Shown here in pieces: positions 55,788-63,895 of a stretch of DNA of 64,000 nucleotides. Below the pieces are notes generated by a model. That model made no database searches, was not told the origin of the DNA, and saw nothing but the letters and a program-made list of their open reading frames with translations. The DNA is from Stenotrophomonas rhizophila (lineage in GTDB: Bacteria; Pseudomonadota; Gammaproteobacteria; Xanthomonadales; Xanthomonadaceae), in NCBI RefSeq assembly GCF_007667275.1, contig NZ_VDQT01000002.1, positions 558,001 to 622,000 on the forward strand, given 5' to 3'. The translations under genes and the position numbers were made by a program. The number at the start of each line of letters is the position of its first letter. Position 1 is the stretch's first letter.

Positions 55788-56321
55788 GGCGGCTGTCCGC
55801 GTGATCTCGCGCGGCGGCATTCCGTCGCGACTCGATATGTCTAGTCAAAACAACGGCGACGTTGCCGCCGGATTTTGCGCAAATGCGTGTTTAGAACGAT
55901 GCGAATATGCCGAAACCGGCACCGTGGGTGTAGGCGCCGTCAACATGTCGGCAACAAAGTGCGATGTCGCTCACAGAACTGAATGCGCTTGATCACGATC
56001 AATGGACTTGTCGTAATCGGCCTGCACAATGGCGACCCGCAGCAGCTGCGCAGTCAGCCAAGATGACGCGCCCCAGCGCTGCGGGACGTAGTTGACCTAA
56101 CGGGTACAGGGGGTGCGACGTTGCGCTGGGGAGTAGCGCGTCGCGCTGGTATCGACCAGGTCGGTGGCGCCGGTCGCGCTCATGGGGATGGGGGCGCGAC
56201 CGGCTATACCTTGACCCGCGATTTACACGTCGTCTTAACGAACGTGTTCCTGTCTACGCAAATCGTTGGGATTCATGGTCTTAGGGGTTTTATTTCATCT
56301 TTGACCTGCTAACCTGCGGCG
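55788..56321. other. 534-base gene-free interval before mltB with a putative structured transcript
   Basis: Short open frames here lack ribosome-binding sites and family features. The part from 55830 to 56035 is less GC-rich than its surroundings. It holds a perfect FNR/ANR-type box and -10 element (see next entry), followed by two stems: CCCCAGCGC/GCGCTGGGG (56071-56079 with 56123-56131) and GCCGGTCGCGC/GCGCGACCGGC (56169-56179 with 56194-56204). The transcript could be an untranslated leader of mltB or a separate small RNA; no good terminator was found before mltB. Confidence 0.55.
55989..56037 (+). promoter_or_regulatory. Perfect FNR/ANR-type box with class II promoter spacing
   Basis: TTGATCACGATCAA (55989-56002) matches the FNR/ANR consensus TTGAT-N4-ATCAA perfectly. 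A -10-like CACAAT lies at 56025-56030. Transcription starting seven bases later (56037) puts the box centre at exactly -41.5, the class II activator position. Control by low oxygen or nitric oxide is inferred. Confidence 0.65.
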
Positions 56322-57479
56322 ATGATCCGACGCACTTTGGCCTGCATGCTCACGCTCGGTTTGGTCGCCTGCGCGACCCAGCCGCACTCCCCATCACCGC
56401 CGCCGCAGGCGTCGGATGCGCCCAACCGACCGGCCAACCGACCGGGGGTCGCGCACAAGGGGCCGGCCGAGGCCGCGCCTGAAGCCGCCGCCGCCAGCGC
56501 ACCGCCGGTCGACCTGACCCCGGTGCCGTTCGCGATCGCCCGCGCCAACTTCGTACGCGACACCGCCGCACGCTATGGCATTCCGGCCACACAGATCGAT
56601 GCGACCCTGGCCCAGGCACAGGTGCGCGACCCGATCATCGCCGCCATGTCGCGCCCGGCCGAGCGGGTCAAGCCGTGGAACGAGTACCGGCCGATGTTCA
56701 TCAGCCAGGCGCGGATCGACGGCGGGCGGAAATTCCTGGCGCAGCACCGCGATGAACTGATGCGGGTGCAGGAACGCACCGGCGTGCCGGCCGAAGTGAT
56801 CGTGGCGATCATCGGCGTCGAAACCAGCTACGGCGCCAACACCGGCAGCTACCGCGTGCTCGATGCGCTGTACACGCTGGCCTTCAACTACCCGCGCAGT
56901 GGCGATCCGGCCAAGCTCGAACGGGAAGTCCGCCGCGAGCTGTTCTTCCGCGACGAACTTGCGCGCCTGTTCGCGCTTGCCCGCGATGAAAAGCTGGACA
57001 TCCTGTCGATCAAGGGAAGCTACGCCGGCGCGATGGGCATGGGCCAGTTCATGCCGTCCAGCTACCTCGATTTCGCCGTCGACGGCAACGGCGACGGTCG
57101 CCGCGACCTGTTCAACAGCTTCGACGACGTGTTCTCCTCCATCGCCAATTACTTCGTCAAGAAGGGCGGCTGGGTGCGTGGCGGCCCGGTGGCGGTGCCG
57201 GCCACGCTGGCCCCGGGGCGCGCGTCGTTCGACCCGACCGACTGGACCCCGACCTGGACCCTGTCCGACCTGGCCCAGCGCGGCTACCAGCCCAGCGTTC
57301 CGGTGCAGGCCGGGCTGACCGCGACCCCGATCACGCTCGAAGGCAGCGCCGGCCGGCAGTACTGGCTGGGCTTCCAGAACTACTACGCGATTACCCGCTA
57401 CAACCTTTCCAAAATGTACGCGATGGCGGTGTACCAGCTGTCCCAGGCCATCGCCGGACAGGAGCTGCCGCCGGCATGA
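56322..57479 (+). CDS. mltB: Lytic murein transglycosylase B
   Basis: A 385-residue lipoprotein (lipobox LGLVAC) that cleaves peptidoglycan to anhydro-muropeptides. The catalytic Glu is in IIGVETSYGANTG; KGSYAGAMGMGQFMPSSYLDFAVDGNGDGRRDL includes a loop like the EF-hand calcium site of E. coli Slt35. Pro/Ala-rich linker about 22-65. It overlaps rlpA by four bases. Confidence 0.95.
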   Translation: MIRRTLACMLTLGLVACATQPHSPSPPPQASDAPNRPANRPGVAHKGPAEAAPEAAAASAPPVDLTPVPFAIARANFVRDTAARYGIPATQIDATLAQAQVRDPIIAAMSRPAERVKPWNEYRPMFISQARIDGGRKFLAQHRDELMRVQERTGVPAEVIVAIIGVETSYGANTGSYRVLDALYTLAFNYPRSGDPAKLEREVRRELFFRDELARLFALARDEKLDILSIKGSYAGAMGMGQFMPSSYLDFAVDGNGDGRRDLFNSFDDVFSSIANYFVKKGGWVRGGPVAVPATLAPGRASFDPTDWTPTWTLSDLAQRGYQPSVPVQAGLTATPITLEGSAGRQYWLGFQNYYAITRYNLSKMYAMAVYQLSQAIAGQELPPA

Positions 57480-58726
57480 ACGCATTCGCACACTGCAGAT
57501 GGCTGGTTCCCGGCCTGTTGATCCTGGCGTTGGCCGCCTGCAGCAGTGCACCGAAGAAGCCGCCCGCCGCCAGCGTTGGCGCGGGCAAGCCCGGCGGCAC
57601 CGTGGTGCAGGGCGCAGGCAGGGGCGGGCGCCCGGCGCACTGCCCGGAAGGCTCGCCTTACAAGGCGGCGGCGGAAGACCCCAGCACGCGCGGCGATTAC
57701 CGCGCCGGCGGCCTGTACAAGCCCGGGGTCAACGACAGCACGCCCACCTACATTCCCAACGTGGCCTGCATTCCCGAGCCGGAGGTGGTCGACCTGCCGC
57801 GCTCGCCGGTCGGCAACAGGACGCCGTATGCCGTGCTCGGCAAGCAGTACAAGGTGATGGACGACACCCGCGGCTATGCCGAGAAGGGCACCGCTTCCTA
57901 CTACGGCGCCAAGTTCCATGGCCGGCTCACCTCCAACCGCGAGGTGTACGACATGTACGCCTTCACCGCCGCGCACAAGACGCTGCCGCTGCCGAGTTTC
58001 GCCCGGGTGACCAACCTGGACAACGGCGAATCGGTGGTCGTGCGGGTCAACGACCGCGGGCCATTCCACGATGGCCGGGTCATCGACCTCAGCTACGCTG
58101 CCGCCGTGCGCCTGGGCATCACCCAGCGCGGCACCGGCAACGTGGAAGTGCGCGCGCTGAGCCCGGGCGAGGACAACCTGCTGGCCGACAGATCCTCGCG
58201 CCGCGAGCGCCGCGCTGCGGCCACGGCCGCTGCGGTGTCCACGCCGCCGCCAGCGGTCGTCGTTGCCACGCCCGCGCGGCGAGCCAGTGAAATGGACCGC
58301 CTGGTGGGCGCATTGCCGCCGACCGCTTCGGGTGGCGCGCGACCTGCCGCAACCCAGGCCGCTACGCTGGAGACCGGCCCGGTCACCGTGAGCACCTTGC
58401 CGCCGGCAGCACCGGTGGCCGCCGCGCGTCCGCTGCCGAGCGCAGTACACAGCGCGCCGACCGCGGTCCCGGCGCCGTCGCTGCAGCAGCAGGTCGGCAA
58501 CGTGCTGCTGCAGGTGGCCAGCTTCGCCAGCCGCGAAAACGCTACCAAGGCGCTGGGCCAGCTGTCCTCGGCGGGCATCGTGGGCGCCAGCATCAGCGAC
58601 ATCGTCAGCGGCGGTCGTACCCTGTGGCGCCTGCGCGTGCCGGCGACCGACCATGCCACGGCCTCGGAACTTGCCGGCCGCATTGCCGGTCTGGGATTCG
58701 GGTCGCCGCAGATCGTCAAAGAGTAA
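57476..58726 (+). CDS. rlpA: Septal-ring lytic transglycosylase RlpA
   Basis: A 416-residue lipoprotein (lipobox ALAACSS). The double-psi beta-barrel domain (about 135-235) contains GTASYYGAKFHGRLTSNREVYD and the Asp of VRVNDRGPFHDGRVIDLSYAAA; a long Ala/Pro/Val linker leads to a SPOR domain (about 340-416, LLQVASFASRENATKALGQL) that binds denuded glycan at division sites. Same neighbours as in enterobacteria (rodA upstream, D-Ala-D-Ala carboxypeptidase downstream), with mltB inserted. Confidence 0.94.
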   Translation: MNAFAHCRWLVPGLLILALAACSSAPKKPPAASVGAGKPGGTVVQGAGRGGRPAHCPEGSPYKAAAEDPSTRGDYRAGGLYKPGVNDSTPTYIPNVACIPEPEVVDLPRSPVGNRTPYAVLGKQYKVMDDTRGYAEKGTASYYGAKFHGRLTSNREVYDMYAFTAAHKTLPLPSFARVTNLDNGESVVVRVNDRGPFHDGRVIDLSYAAAVRLGITQRGTGNVEVRALSPGEDNLLADRSSRRERRAAATAAAVSTPPPAVVVATPARRASEMDRLVGALPPTASGGARPAATQAATLETGPVTVSTLPPAAPVAAARPLPSAVHSAPTAVPAPSLQQQVGNVLLQVASFASRENATKALGQLSSAGIVGASISDIVSGGRTLWRLRVPATDHATASELAGRIAGLGFGSPQIVKE

Positions 58727-58786
58727 ACGGCCTACAATGGCCCACCCCTGTACCCCCCTTGGCGCCCTTCTGGAGCTTGCTGTCCG

Positions 58787-60004
58787 ATGAAATTCCGCTT
58801 TGCCGCTGCTGCCCTGGCCACGACGCTGTTCGTGGGCATGGTCTCCGCCCAGACCCCCTTGCCGACCCCGGCTCCGGCACCCGCGCCTGCCGCGGCCGCC
58901 CCGGCGACCGTGGCAACCCCGCCTGCGCCCAAGCCCAGCGTGGCCAAGGCCTGGATCCTGATGGACTACGCCACCGGCCAGGTGCTGGCGGGCGAGAACA
59001 TCAATGAACAGCTGGCGCCGGCCAGCATCACCAAGGTGATGACCTCGTACGTGGTCGCCGCCGAAGTGAAGAACGGCAAGGTCCGCAACGACGACCAGGT
59101 GATGATGAGCGAGCGCGCCTGGCGCGAAGGCGGCGCAGGCACCGACGGCAGCTACAGCGGCTTCCCGGTCAACCAGACCGCACGCCTGGAAGACATGGAA
59201 AAGGGCATGGCGATCCAGTCGGGCAACGACGCGGCGATCGCCCTGGCCGAACACGTGGCCGGCAGCGAGGAGGCGTTCGCCTCGCTGATGAACAGCTACG
59301 CCGCCAAGATCGGCATGAAGGACTCGCATTTCGTCAACGCCCACGGCCTGAGCGCCGAAGGCCACCGCACCACCGCTTACGACCTGGCGCTGCTGGGCCG
59401 TGCGTTCGTGCGCGACTACCCGGAAACCTATGCCTACAACAAGGTGAAGGAATTCACCGTGGGCAGCATCACCCAGCCCAACCGCAACCTGCTGCTGTGG
59501 CGCGACCAGAGCGTGGACGGCATCAAGACCGGGCACACCTCCGAAGCCGGTTACTGCCTGATGAGTTCGGCGCAGCGCGGCGACCAGCGCCTGATCGCGG
59601 TGGTGCTGGGCGGTGCCTCTGAAAAGCAGCGCGCCGATGACAGCCTGGCGCTGCTCAACTGGGGCTTCCGCTTCTTCGAAACCCATCGCATGTACGAACC
59701 GGGCAAGGCCGTGGCCGAGCACAAGGTGTGGAAGGGCAAGGCCGACACGCTGCAGCTGGGCGTGGCCCAGCCGCTGCTGGTGAGCGTGCCGCGCGGCCGC
59801 TACAACGACCTCAAGCCGAGCATCGACGTGCCGAAGACCCTGGAAGCGCCGTTCACCGCGGGCCAGCAGGTCGGCACGCTGAAGGTTACCCTGGACGGCA
59901 AGGTGGTGGCCCAGGCCCCGCTGGTGGCGGTGGCCGCAGTGGAAGAAGCCGGCTTCTTCAAGCGCCTGTGGGACAGCTTCTGGATGTGGTGGGAATCGGA
60001 ATAA
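58787..60004 (+). CDS. dacC: D-alanyl-D-alanine carboxypeptidase (PBP5/6 type)
   Basis: A 405-residue class C PBP. Signal peptide ends near SAQT; the active-site Ser is in ASITKVMTSYVV, SGN in AIQSGNDAAIAL and KTG in VDGIKTGHTSEAGY. A C-terminal beta domain and an amphipathic end (FFKRLWDSFWMWWESE) that anchors the enzyme to the membrane follow. It trims terminal D-Ala from stem peptides. A TACAAT -10 candidate (58733-58738) precedes it; terminator at 60041-60065. Confidence 0.95.
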   Translation: MKFRFAAAALATTLFVGMVSAQTPLPTPAPAPAPAAAAPATVATPPAPKPSVAKAWILMDYATGQVLAGENINEQLAPASITKVMTSYVVAAEVKNGKVRNDDQVMMSERAWREGGAGTDGSYSGFPVNQTARLEDMEKGMAIQSGNDAAIALAEHVAGSEEAFASLMNSYAAKIGMKDSHFVNAHGLSAEGHRTTAYDLALLGRAFVRDYPETYAYNKVKEFTVGSITQPNRNLLLWRDQSVDGIKTGHTSEAGYCLMSSAQRGDQRLIAVVLGGASEKQRADDSLALLNWGFRFFETHRMYEPGKAVAEHKVWKGKADTLQLGVAQPLLVSVPRGRYNDLKPSIDVPKTLEAPFTAGQQVGTLKVTLDGKVVAQAPLVAVAAVEEAGFFKRLWDSFWMWWESE

Positions 60005-60040
60005 ACGGTTCCTTGGTTCGTCCTGGAAATGCAAAAAAAA

Positions 60041-60065
60041 AGACCGGCTCGCGCCGGTCTTTTTT
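60041..60065 (+). terminator. Intrinsic terminator after the carboxypeptidase gene
   Basis: AGACCGGC-TCGC-GCCGGTCT with five T after and an A-run (60033-60040) before: effective in both directions. Confidence 0.95.
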
Positions 60066-60074
60066 CTTTTCGGT

Positions 60075-60099
60075 GTGCCCACCAACGGTGGGCACCTAC
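60075..60099 (-). repeat. SMAG element after lpxR
   Basis: Reads GTAGGTGCCCACCGTTGGTG... on the minus strand, between the terminator and the lpxR stop palindrome. Confidence 0.85.
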
Positions 60100-60101
60100 C
60101 C

Positions 60102-60123
60102 GCAGATCGCTATAGCGATCTGC
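60102..60123. other. 22-bp perfect palindrome containing the lpxR stop codon
   Basis: GCAGATCGCTA/TAGCGATCTGC with no spacer. The TAG stop of the lpxR-like gene lies in its middle. It could fold at the 3' end of the mRNA or bind a dimeric protein. Confidence 0.85.
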
Positions 60124-61171
60124 TGATCGTGAACGACCCGTAGATCGGCGACTGGTCCTGCAGGTCGAACTCGCGGGTGCTGTGGTAGCGGGCGAGGGCG
60201 AACTTCCAGCGGTTGTACATCACCGCCAGGCCGTAGCCGCCCTGGGCGACCCAGTTGCGCTTGTCCACGCTGTGGCTGTTGCGGAAGGTGTTGCCGTCGA
60301 GGGTGATGTCCCGGATCACCCAGGCCGCGTCGGTGGTGGCGAACAGGTGGAACGACCAGCCGGTCGGCTTGCCGCCGCGGGTCGGCGCGGTGTTTTCCCC
60401 GGCCGGGCGCAGCGGCGTGCTGCCGAAGTCGTCGGGCAGCTTCCAGCCGACGCGGACTTCGCCGCCGGCATTGAGGTGGGTGGCCAGGTTGCCGACCGCA
60501 CCGCCGTAGTGGCTGATCGCATCCCAGCCCCAGCCGGCCAGGTTGTCCTCGGCATCGCCCCAGCGGTTCATGCGTTCATGGGTGAGCATGATCACCGGCT
60601 CGTTGTGCAGCTGGTTGTCCCAGCCCTGGAATTTCTCGTCGCCGAGCAGGTCGTGCACGGCGTCCTGGACTTCCTCGCCCAGCGCCCACGGCCCGACCAC
60701 GCCCAGGGTCAGCTGGGTGGTCTGCAGGTAATCGCCGCGGCGGGCGTTGTAGCCGAAGCTGCCCACCAGCACGCCGGCGTAGGGACGGTCGTCCTCGATC
60801 ACGTCGCGGCGGGTGAAATCCTTGGGGGTGTAGATCTGCTGGGCGAAGCTGAAGAGCATGTTCTGCTGCTCGAACTCGCCGGGCGCGAGGCGTTCCAGGT
60901 GGCGGTTGACCCAGCGGGCCAGGCGCGGCAGGCAGGGGTCGTCGGTGTAGTCGACCAGGTTGGGCGATACCAGGGTGATCTGCGCCCCGTTGGTATAGCC
61001 CTGGTCCTGGTCGGCGCCGCCGAACAGGTCGTTGTCCACGCGGAAGTTGACCTGGGGCGGGTGCTCGCGCATGGCGTCGGGCCCGCATTGGTCGGCGGCC
61101 TGCGCCGCAGGGGCGGCAGCGGCAATGACACCGGCAAGGGCGGCCGGCAACGCGTATCGCTTGAGGAGCAT
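60110..61171 (-). CDS. lpxR: Lipid A deacylase LpxR-family outer-membrane protein
   Basis: A 353-residue protein with signal peptide (AAAAPAAQAAD). Family marks are VNFRVDNDLFGGADQDQGYTNGAQITL, the DRPYAG block, and QLHNEPVIMLTHER; the sequence ends in beta-strands (YGSFTISRSL). LpxR removes the 3'-acyloxyacyl chain from lipid A at the outer membrane in Salmonella and Helicobacter, lowering immune detection; whether this homologue is active on Stenotrophomonas LPS is unknown. It stands on the opposite strand inside the otherwise conserved dac-ybeD-lipBA cluster. Confidence 0.87.
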   Translation of the reverse strand: MLLKRYALPAALAGVIAAAAPAAQAADQCGPDAMREHPPQVNFRVDNDLFGGADQDQGYTNGAQITLVSPNLVDYTDDPCLPRLARWVNRHLERLAPGEFEQQNMLFSFAQQIYTPKDFTRRDVIEDDRPYAGVLVGSFGYNARRGDYLQTTQLTLGVVGPWALGEEVQDAVHDLLGDEKFQGWDNQLHNEPVIMLTHERMNRWGDAEDNLAGWGWDAISHYGGAVGNLATHLNAGGEVRVGWKLPDDFGSTPLRPAGENTAPTRGGKPTGWSFHLFATTDAAWVIRDITLDGNTFRNSHSVDKRNWVAQGGYGLAVMYNRWKFALARYHSTREFDLQDQSPIYGSFTISRSL

Positions 61172-61177
61172 AAGGTT

Positions 61178-61208
61178 CCCGCTTGTGGTTTATTCATTTT
61201 TAAGCGGG
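61178..61208 (-). promoter_or_regulatory. Hairpin in the lpxR leader next to its start
   Basis: CCCGCTT/AAGCGGG (7 bp) around a 17-base AT-rich loop ends six bases before the lpxR ATG on the minus strand, where the ribosome must bind. It may lower translation or act as an operator. Confidence 0.45.
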
Positions 61209-61350
61209 AGCAGGGTATTCAGCGCGTGATGCCCTGACCAGCGCCGCGCACGCACTGGAGCGTCTTGTTCGTGAAGACCGATTTTCACGTAGCGTTGGGC
61301 GCAGCTGTGGCCACGTTCGCGCAGCGCTTGGGTTCAGACGCAACCGTCCC

Positions 61351-61356
61351 CATAAT
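61351..61356 (+). promoter_or_regulatory. -10 hexamer of a predicted leaderless promoter (ybeD-lipB-lipA)
   Basis: CATAAT ends seven bases before the ybeD ATG at 61364, with no ribosome-binding site between. Confidence 0.45.
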
Positions 61357-61363
61357 CGCGGTC

Positions 61364-61642
61364 ATGGAAATCAAGTCTGACAATCCCGAACACGGCTTCC
61401 AGTTCCCCGGTCAATTCGAGCTCAGCGCGATGGGCCCGGCGAACAGGGGGCTGGAACATGAGCTTCCTGCCCTGCTGATGAACGCCGGCATCGACGTGGT
61501 GAAAGAGCGGATCAGCTGGAAGACCTCGTCCAACGGCAAGTACGTCTCGGTGCGGCTGGTGTTCAAGGCCGAAAGCCGCGAACAGTACGACGCCGCGCAT
61601 GAAGCCCTGCGCGAACATCCGGAAGTGAAGTGGACGCTGTAG
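61364..61642 (+). CDS. ybeD: YbeD / DUF493 family protein
   Basis: A 92-residue ACT-like regulatory protein: [54 protein letters not shown] and the C-terminal VKWTL are typical. It precedes lipB here as in enterobacteria, which suggests a link to lipoate metabolism; its function is not settled. The longer frame upstream lacks the family's sequence. It overlaps lipB by 13 bases. Confidence 0.93.
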   Translation: MEIKSDNPEHGFQFPGQFELSAMGPANRGLEHELPALLMNAGIDVVKERISWKTSSNGKYVSVRLVFKAESREQYDAAHEALREHPEVKWTL

Positions 61643-62340
61643 AAACCTGTGCGCTGGACGTCGCTGCCCCCGGGCAGCGGGCGGCGCGCGCGGCCATCGT
61701 GCGCGACCTGGGGCGCCAGCCCTACGCGCCGGTCTGGCATGCAATGCAGCGTTTCACGGATGCACGTACCGACGACACCCCGGACGAGCTCTGGGTGGTC
61801 GAGCACGATCCGGTGTTCACCCTCGGCCAGGCCGGCAAGGACGAGCACGTGCTGGCGCCGGGCGACATCCCGGTGCTGCACGTGGACCGCGGTGGCCAGG
61901 TGACCTACCACGGTCCGGGCCAGATCGTGGTCTACCCGCTGCTGCAGCTGCGCCGGCTGGGCATCGGGGTGCGCGATTACGTGTGCCGGATCGAGCAGGC
62001 GATCATCGATACGCTGGCCGAATGGAATATCGGGGCTGAACGCCGGGACGGGGCACCGGGGGTATACGTGGGCGGGGCCAAGGTGGCCGCGCTGGGCATC
62101 CGGGTCCGCCGGGGCTGCACCTTCCACGGCCTGGCCTTCAACGTGGCGATGGACCTGGAACCGTTCCACCGCATCAACCCCTGCGGCTACCAAGGGCTGC
62201 AGGTCACCTCGATGGTAGACTTGGGGGGACCGTCCGGCATGGCGGCCGTCACGCCGGTACTGCTGGGCCACCTGGCCCGCCAGTTCGGCCTGGACCCCCA
62301 GCCTGCCGCGGACCTGCCCGATCTGACAGACCATGACTGA
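61630..62340 (+). CDS. lipB: Octanoyl-(acyl carrier protein):protein transferase
   Basis: A 236-residue enzyme that moves octanoyl from ACP to lipoyl domains. The LipB signature [22 protein letters not shown] and the Lys/Cys dyad ([24 protein letters not shown]) are intact. The ATG at 61630 lies inside ybeD; the end overlaps lipA by eight bases, so ybeD-lipB-lipA are coupled. Confidence 0.95.
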   Translation: MDAVETCALDVAAPGQRAARAAIVRDLGRQPYAPVWHAMQRFTDARTDDTPDELWVVEHDPVFTLGQAGKDEHVLAPGDIPVLHVDRGGQVTYHGPGQIVVYPLLQLRRLGIGVRDYVCRIEQAIIDTLAEWNIGAERRDGAPGVYVGGAKVAALGIRVRRGCTFHGLAFNVAMDLEPFHRINPCGYQGLQVTSMVDLGGPSGMAAVTPVLLGHLARQFGLDPQPAADLPDLTDHD

Positions 62341-63343
62341 ATCCACTGCTCGCATCATTCCCCTGCAGGTCGTGCAGGGCGACACGCCGTCCGCCGCGCC
62401 GTTGCAGGCGGGGGTCAAACAGCTGGGCGGCGACAAGATCGGCCGCTCGCCGGTGCAGTTCGCCGACGCGCCGGTGCTGCGCAAGCCGTCGTGGATCCGG
62501 GTGCGGATCCCGTCGGGCAACGCGGTGCAGACGCTGAAGGCGAAGTTGCGCGAGAACCGCCTGGTCACGGTCTGCGAAGAGGCGAGCTGCCCGAACATCC
62601 ATGAGTGCTTCAGCCATGGCACGGCCACGTTCATGATCCTCGGCGAGGTCTGCACGCGCCGCTGCTCGTTCTGCGACGTGGCCCACGGCCGACCGAAGCC
62701 GCCGGACGCGGGCGAGCCGGCCAGCCTGGCCCAGACCGTGGCCGACATGGGCCTGAAGTACGTGGTGGTGACCAGCGTGGACCGCGACGACCTGCGCGAC
62801 GGCGGTGCTCAGCACTTCGCCGACTGCATCGGGGCGATCCGGGCGAAGTCGCCGAACACCCGCATCGAGGTGCTGACCCCGGACTTCCGTGGCAAGGGCC
62901 GCATGGAGCGGGCGCTGGACATCCTGGCGACCAATCCGCCGGACGTGTTCAACCACAACATCGAAACCGTGCCCGACCTGTACCGCAATGTGCGGCCGGG
63001 CGCGGATTACCAGTGGTCGCTGACCCTGCTGAAGAACTTCAAGGCACAGCACCCGTCGATCGCGACCAAGTCGGGCATCATGCTCGGCCTGGGCGAGGAC
63101 ATGGACCAGGTGCGGGCGACCATGCGCGACCTGCGCGCGCACGACGTGGACATGATCACCATCGGCCAGTACCTGCAGCCGACCGCGCACCACCACCCGG
63201 TGCTGCGCTACTGGACGCCCGAGGAATACAAGGAACTGGAGCTCTACGGCTACGAGCTGGGCTTCAGCCACGTGGCCTCCGGCCCGATGGTGCGCTCGTC
63301 GTACCACGCCGACGTGCAGGCAAAGGGCGCTGGCGTCGCCTGA
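62333..63343 (+). CDS. lipA: Lipoyl synthase
   Basis: A 336-residue radical SAM enzyme inserting two sulphurs into octanoyl chains. The radical SAM cluster is C-TRR-C-SF-C; the auxiliary, sulphur-donating cluster is [12 protein letters not shown] (CX4CX5C), and the conserved Ser near the end is in [27 protein letters not shown] is a slightly long N-terminus. It completes lipoate synthesis with LipB. Confidence 0.97.
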   Translation: MTESTARIIPLQVVQGDTPSAAPLQAGVKQLGGDKIGRSPVQFADAPVLRKPSWIRVRIPSGNAVQTLKAKLRENRLVTVCEEASCPNIHECFSHGTATFMILGEVCTRRCSFCDVAHGRPKPPDAGEPASLAQTVADMGLKYVVVTSVDRDDLRDGGAQHFADCIGAIRAKSPNTRIEVLTPDFRGKGRMERALDILATNPPDVFNHNIETVPDLYRNVRPGADYQWSLTLLKNFKAQHPSIATKSGIMLGLGEDMDQVRATMRDLRAHDVDMITIGQYLQPTAHHHPVLRYWTPEEYKELELYGYELGFSHVASGPMVRSSYHADVQAKGAGVA

Positions 63344-63895
63344 AAAGCGGCTGCCGGTGGGGCGAGCGCGGGGCCGCCGTGCCCTTGTGGGCGAATTTCC
63401 CCCGGCGTCGGCCTGCGGCCGCCACCTTCCTCCTTTTAATTCGCCCACAAGGGCACGGCGGCCCCGCACTCGCCCCACCGGCGTGGCACCGCGACATCTG
63501 CTTTTCCATTGCCAACCGCAAGCCGAGCCCCGTCGCGGCCGGTAGGTCCCTGGCAAAGTAAAGGAGGAGGTGTCGGCCGCAGGCCGGCACCGGGGGACAT
63601 TTGCATAGGGGCCTGCCGGCCGCGGCGGGGCCCCCCAACGCTCGCGATTGCCCCGCCCGAAGACCGTCGACCCGCTCCGCCCTGAACGCCTACCGACCGC
63701 GGAACGCTTCAGGCCGTAGCGCGGTCTTACCCGTAAACCCCATCCCCCACGGCAATCCCGCGTCATTCACAATTTGATACAGCGCCGCGTTTAGGCTGGA
63801 AATCCGCGTTCTGTCGCGGCGGATGACAAACCCCGCAACTTTCGGCACTGTCGTGTGGTCTGATCCGCACGCAGTCTCTCCCCTGGCAAGGTGCC
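63344..63895. other. 552-base gene-free interval rich in repeats after lipA
   Basis: No supported gene. It holds a large inverted repeat (63354-63481), a second copy of that repeat's central module (about 63559-63606), a G/C-rich stretch (63610-63660), and then less GC-rich DNA that may carry the promoter of the next gene (CACAATTTGATACA near 63768-63781). No terminator with a T-run was seen after lipA. Confidence 0.7.
63354..63481. repeat. 44-nt inverted repeat with 40-nt centre
   Basis: Arms 63354-63397 and 63438-63481 match at 43 of 44 positions (start CCGGTGGGGCGAG, end TTGTGGGCGAATT). The centre (minus strand AAAAGGAGGAAGGTGGCGGC...) recurs in altered form on the plus strand at about 63559-63606 (TAAAGGAGGAGGTGTCGGCC...). 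Confidence 0.92.

Noticed and set aside
55801-56312. Two 63-codon open frames (55801-55992 and 56121-56312) in the gap before mltB
   Set aside because: No ribosome-binding site, no recognisable domain, and the second runs through the stems of a structured region; not supported as genes.
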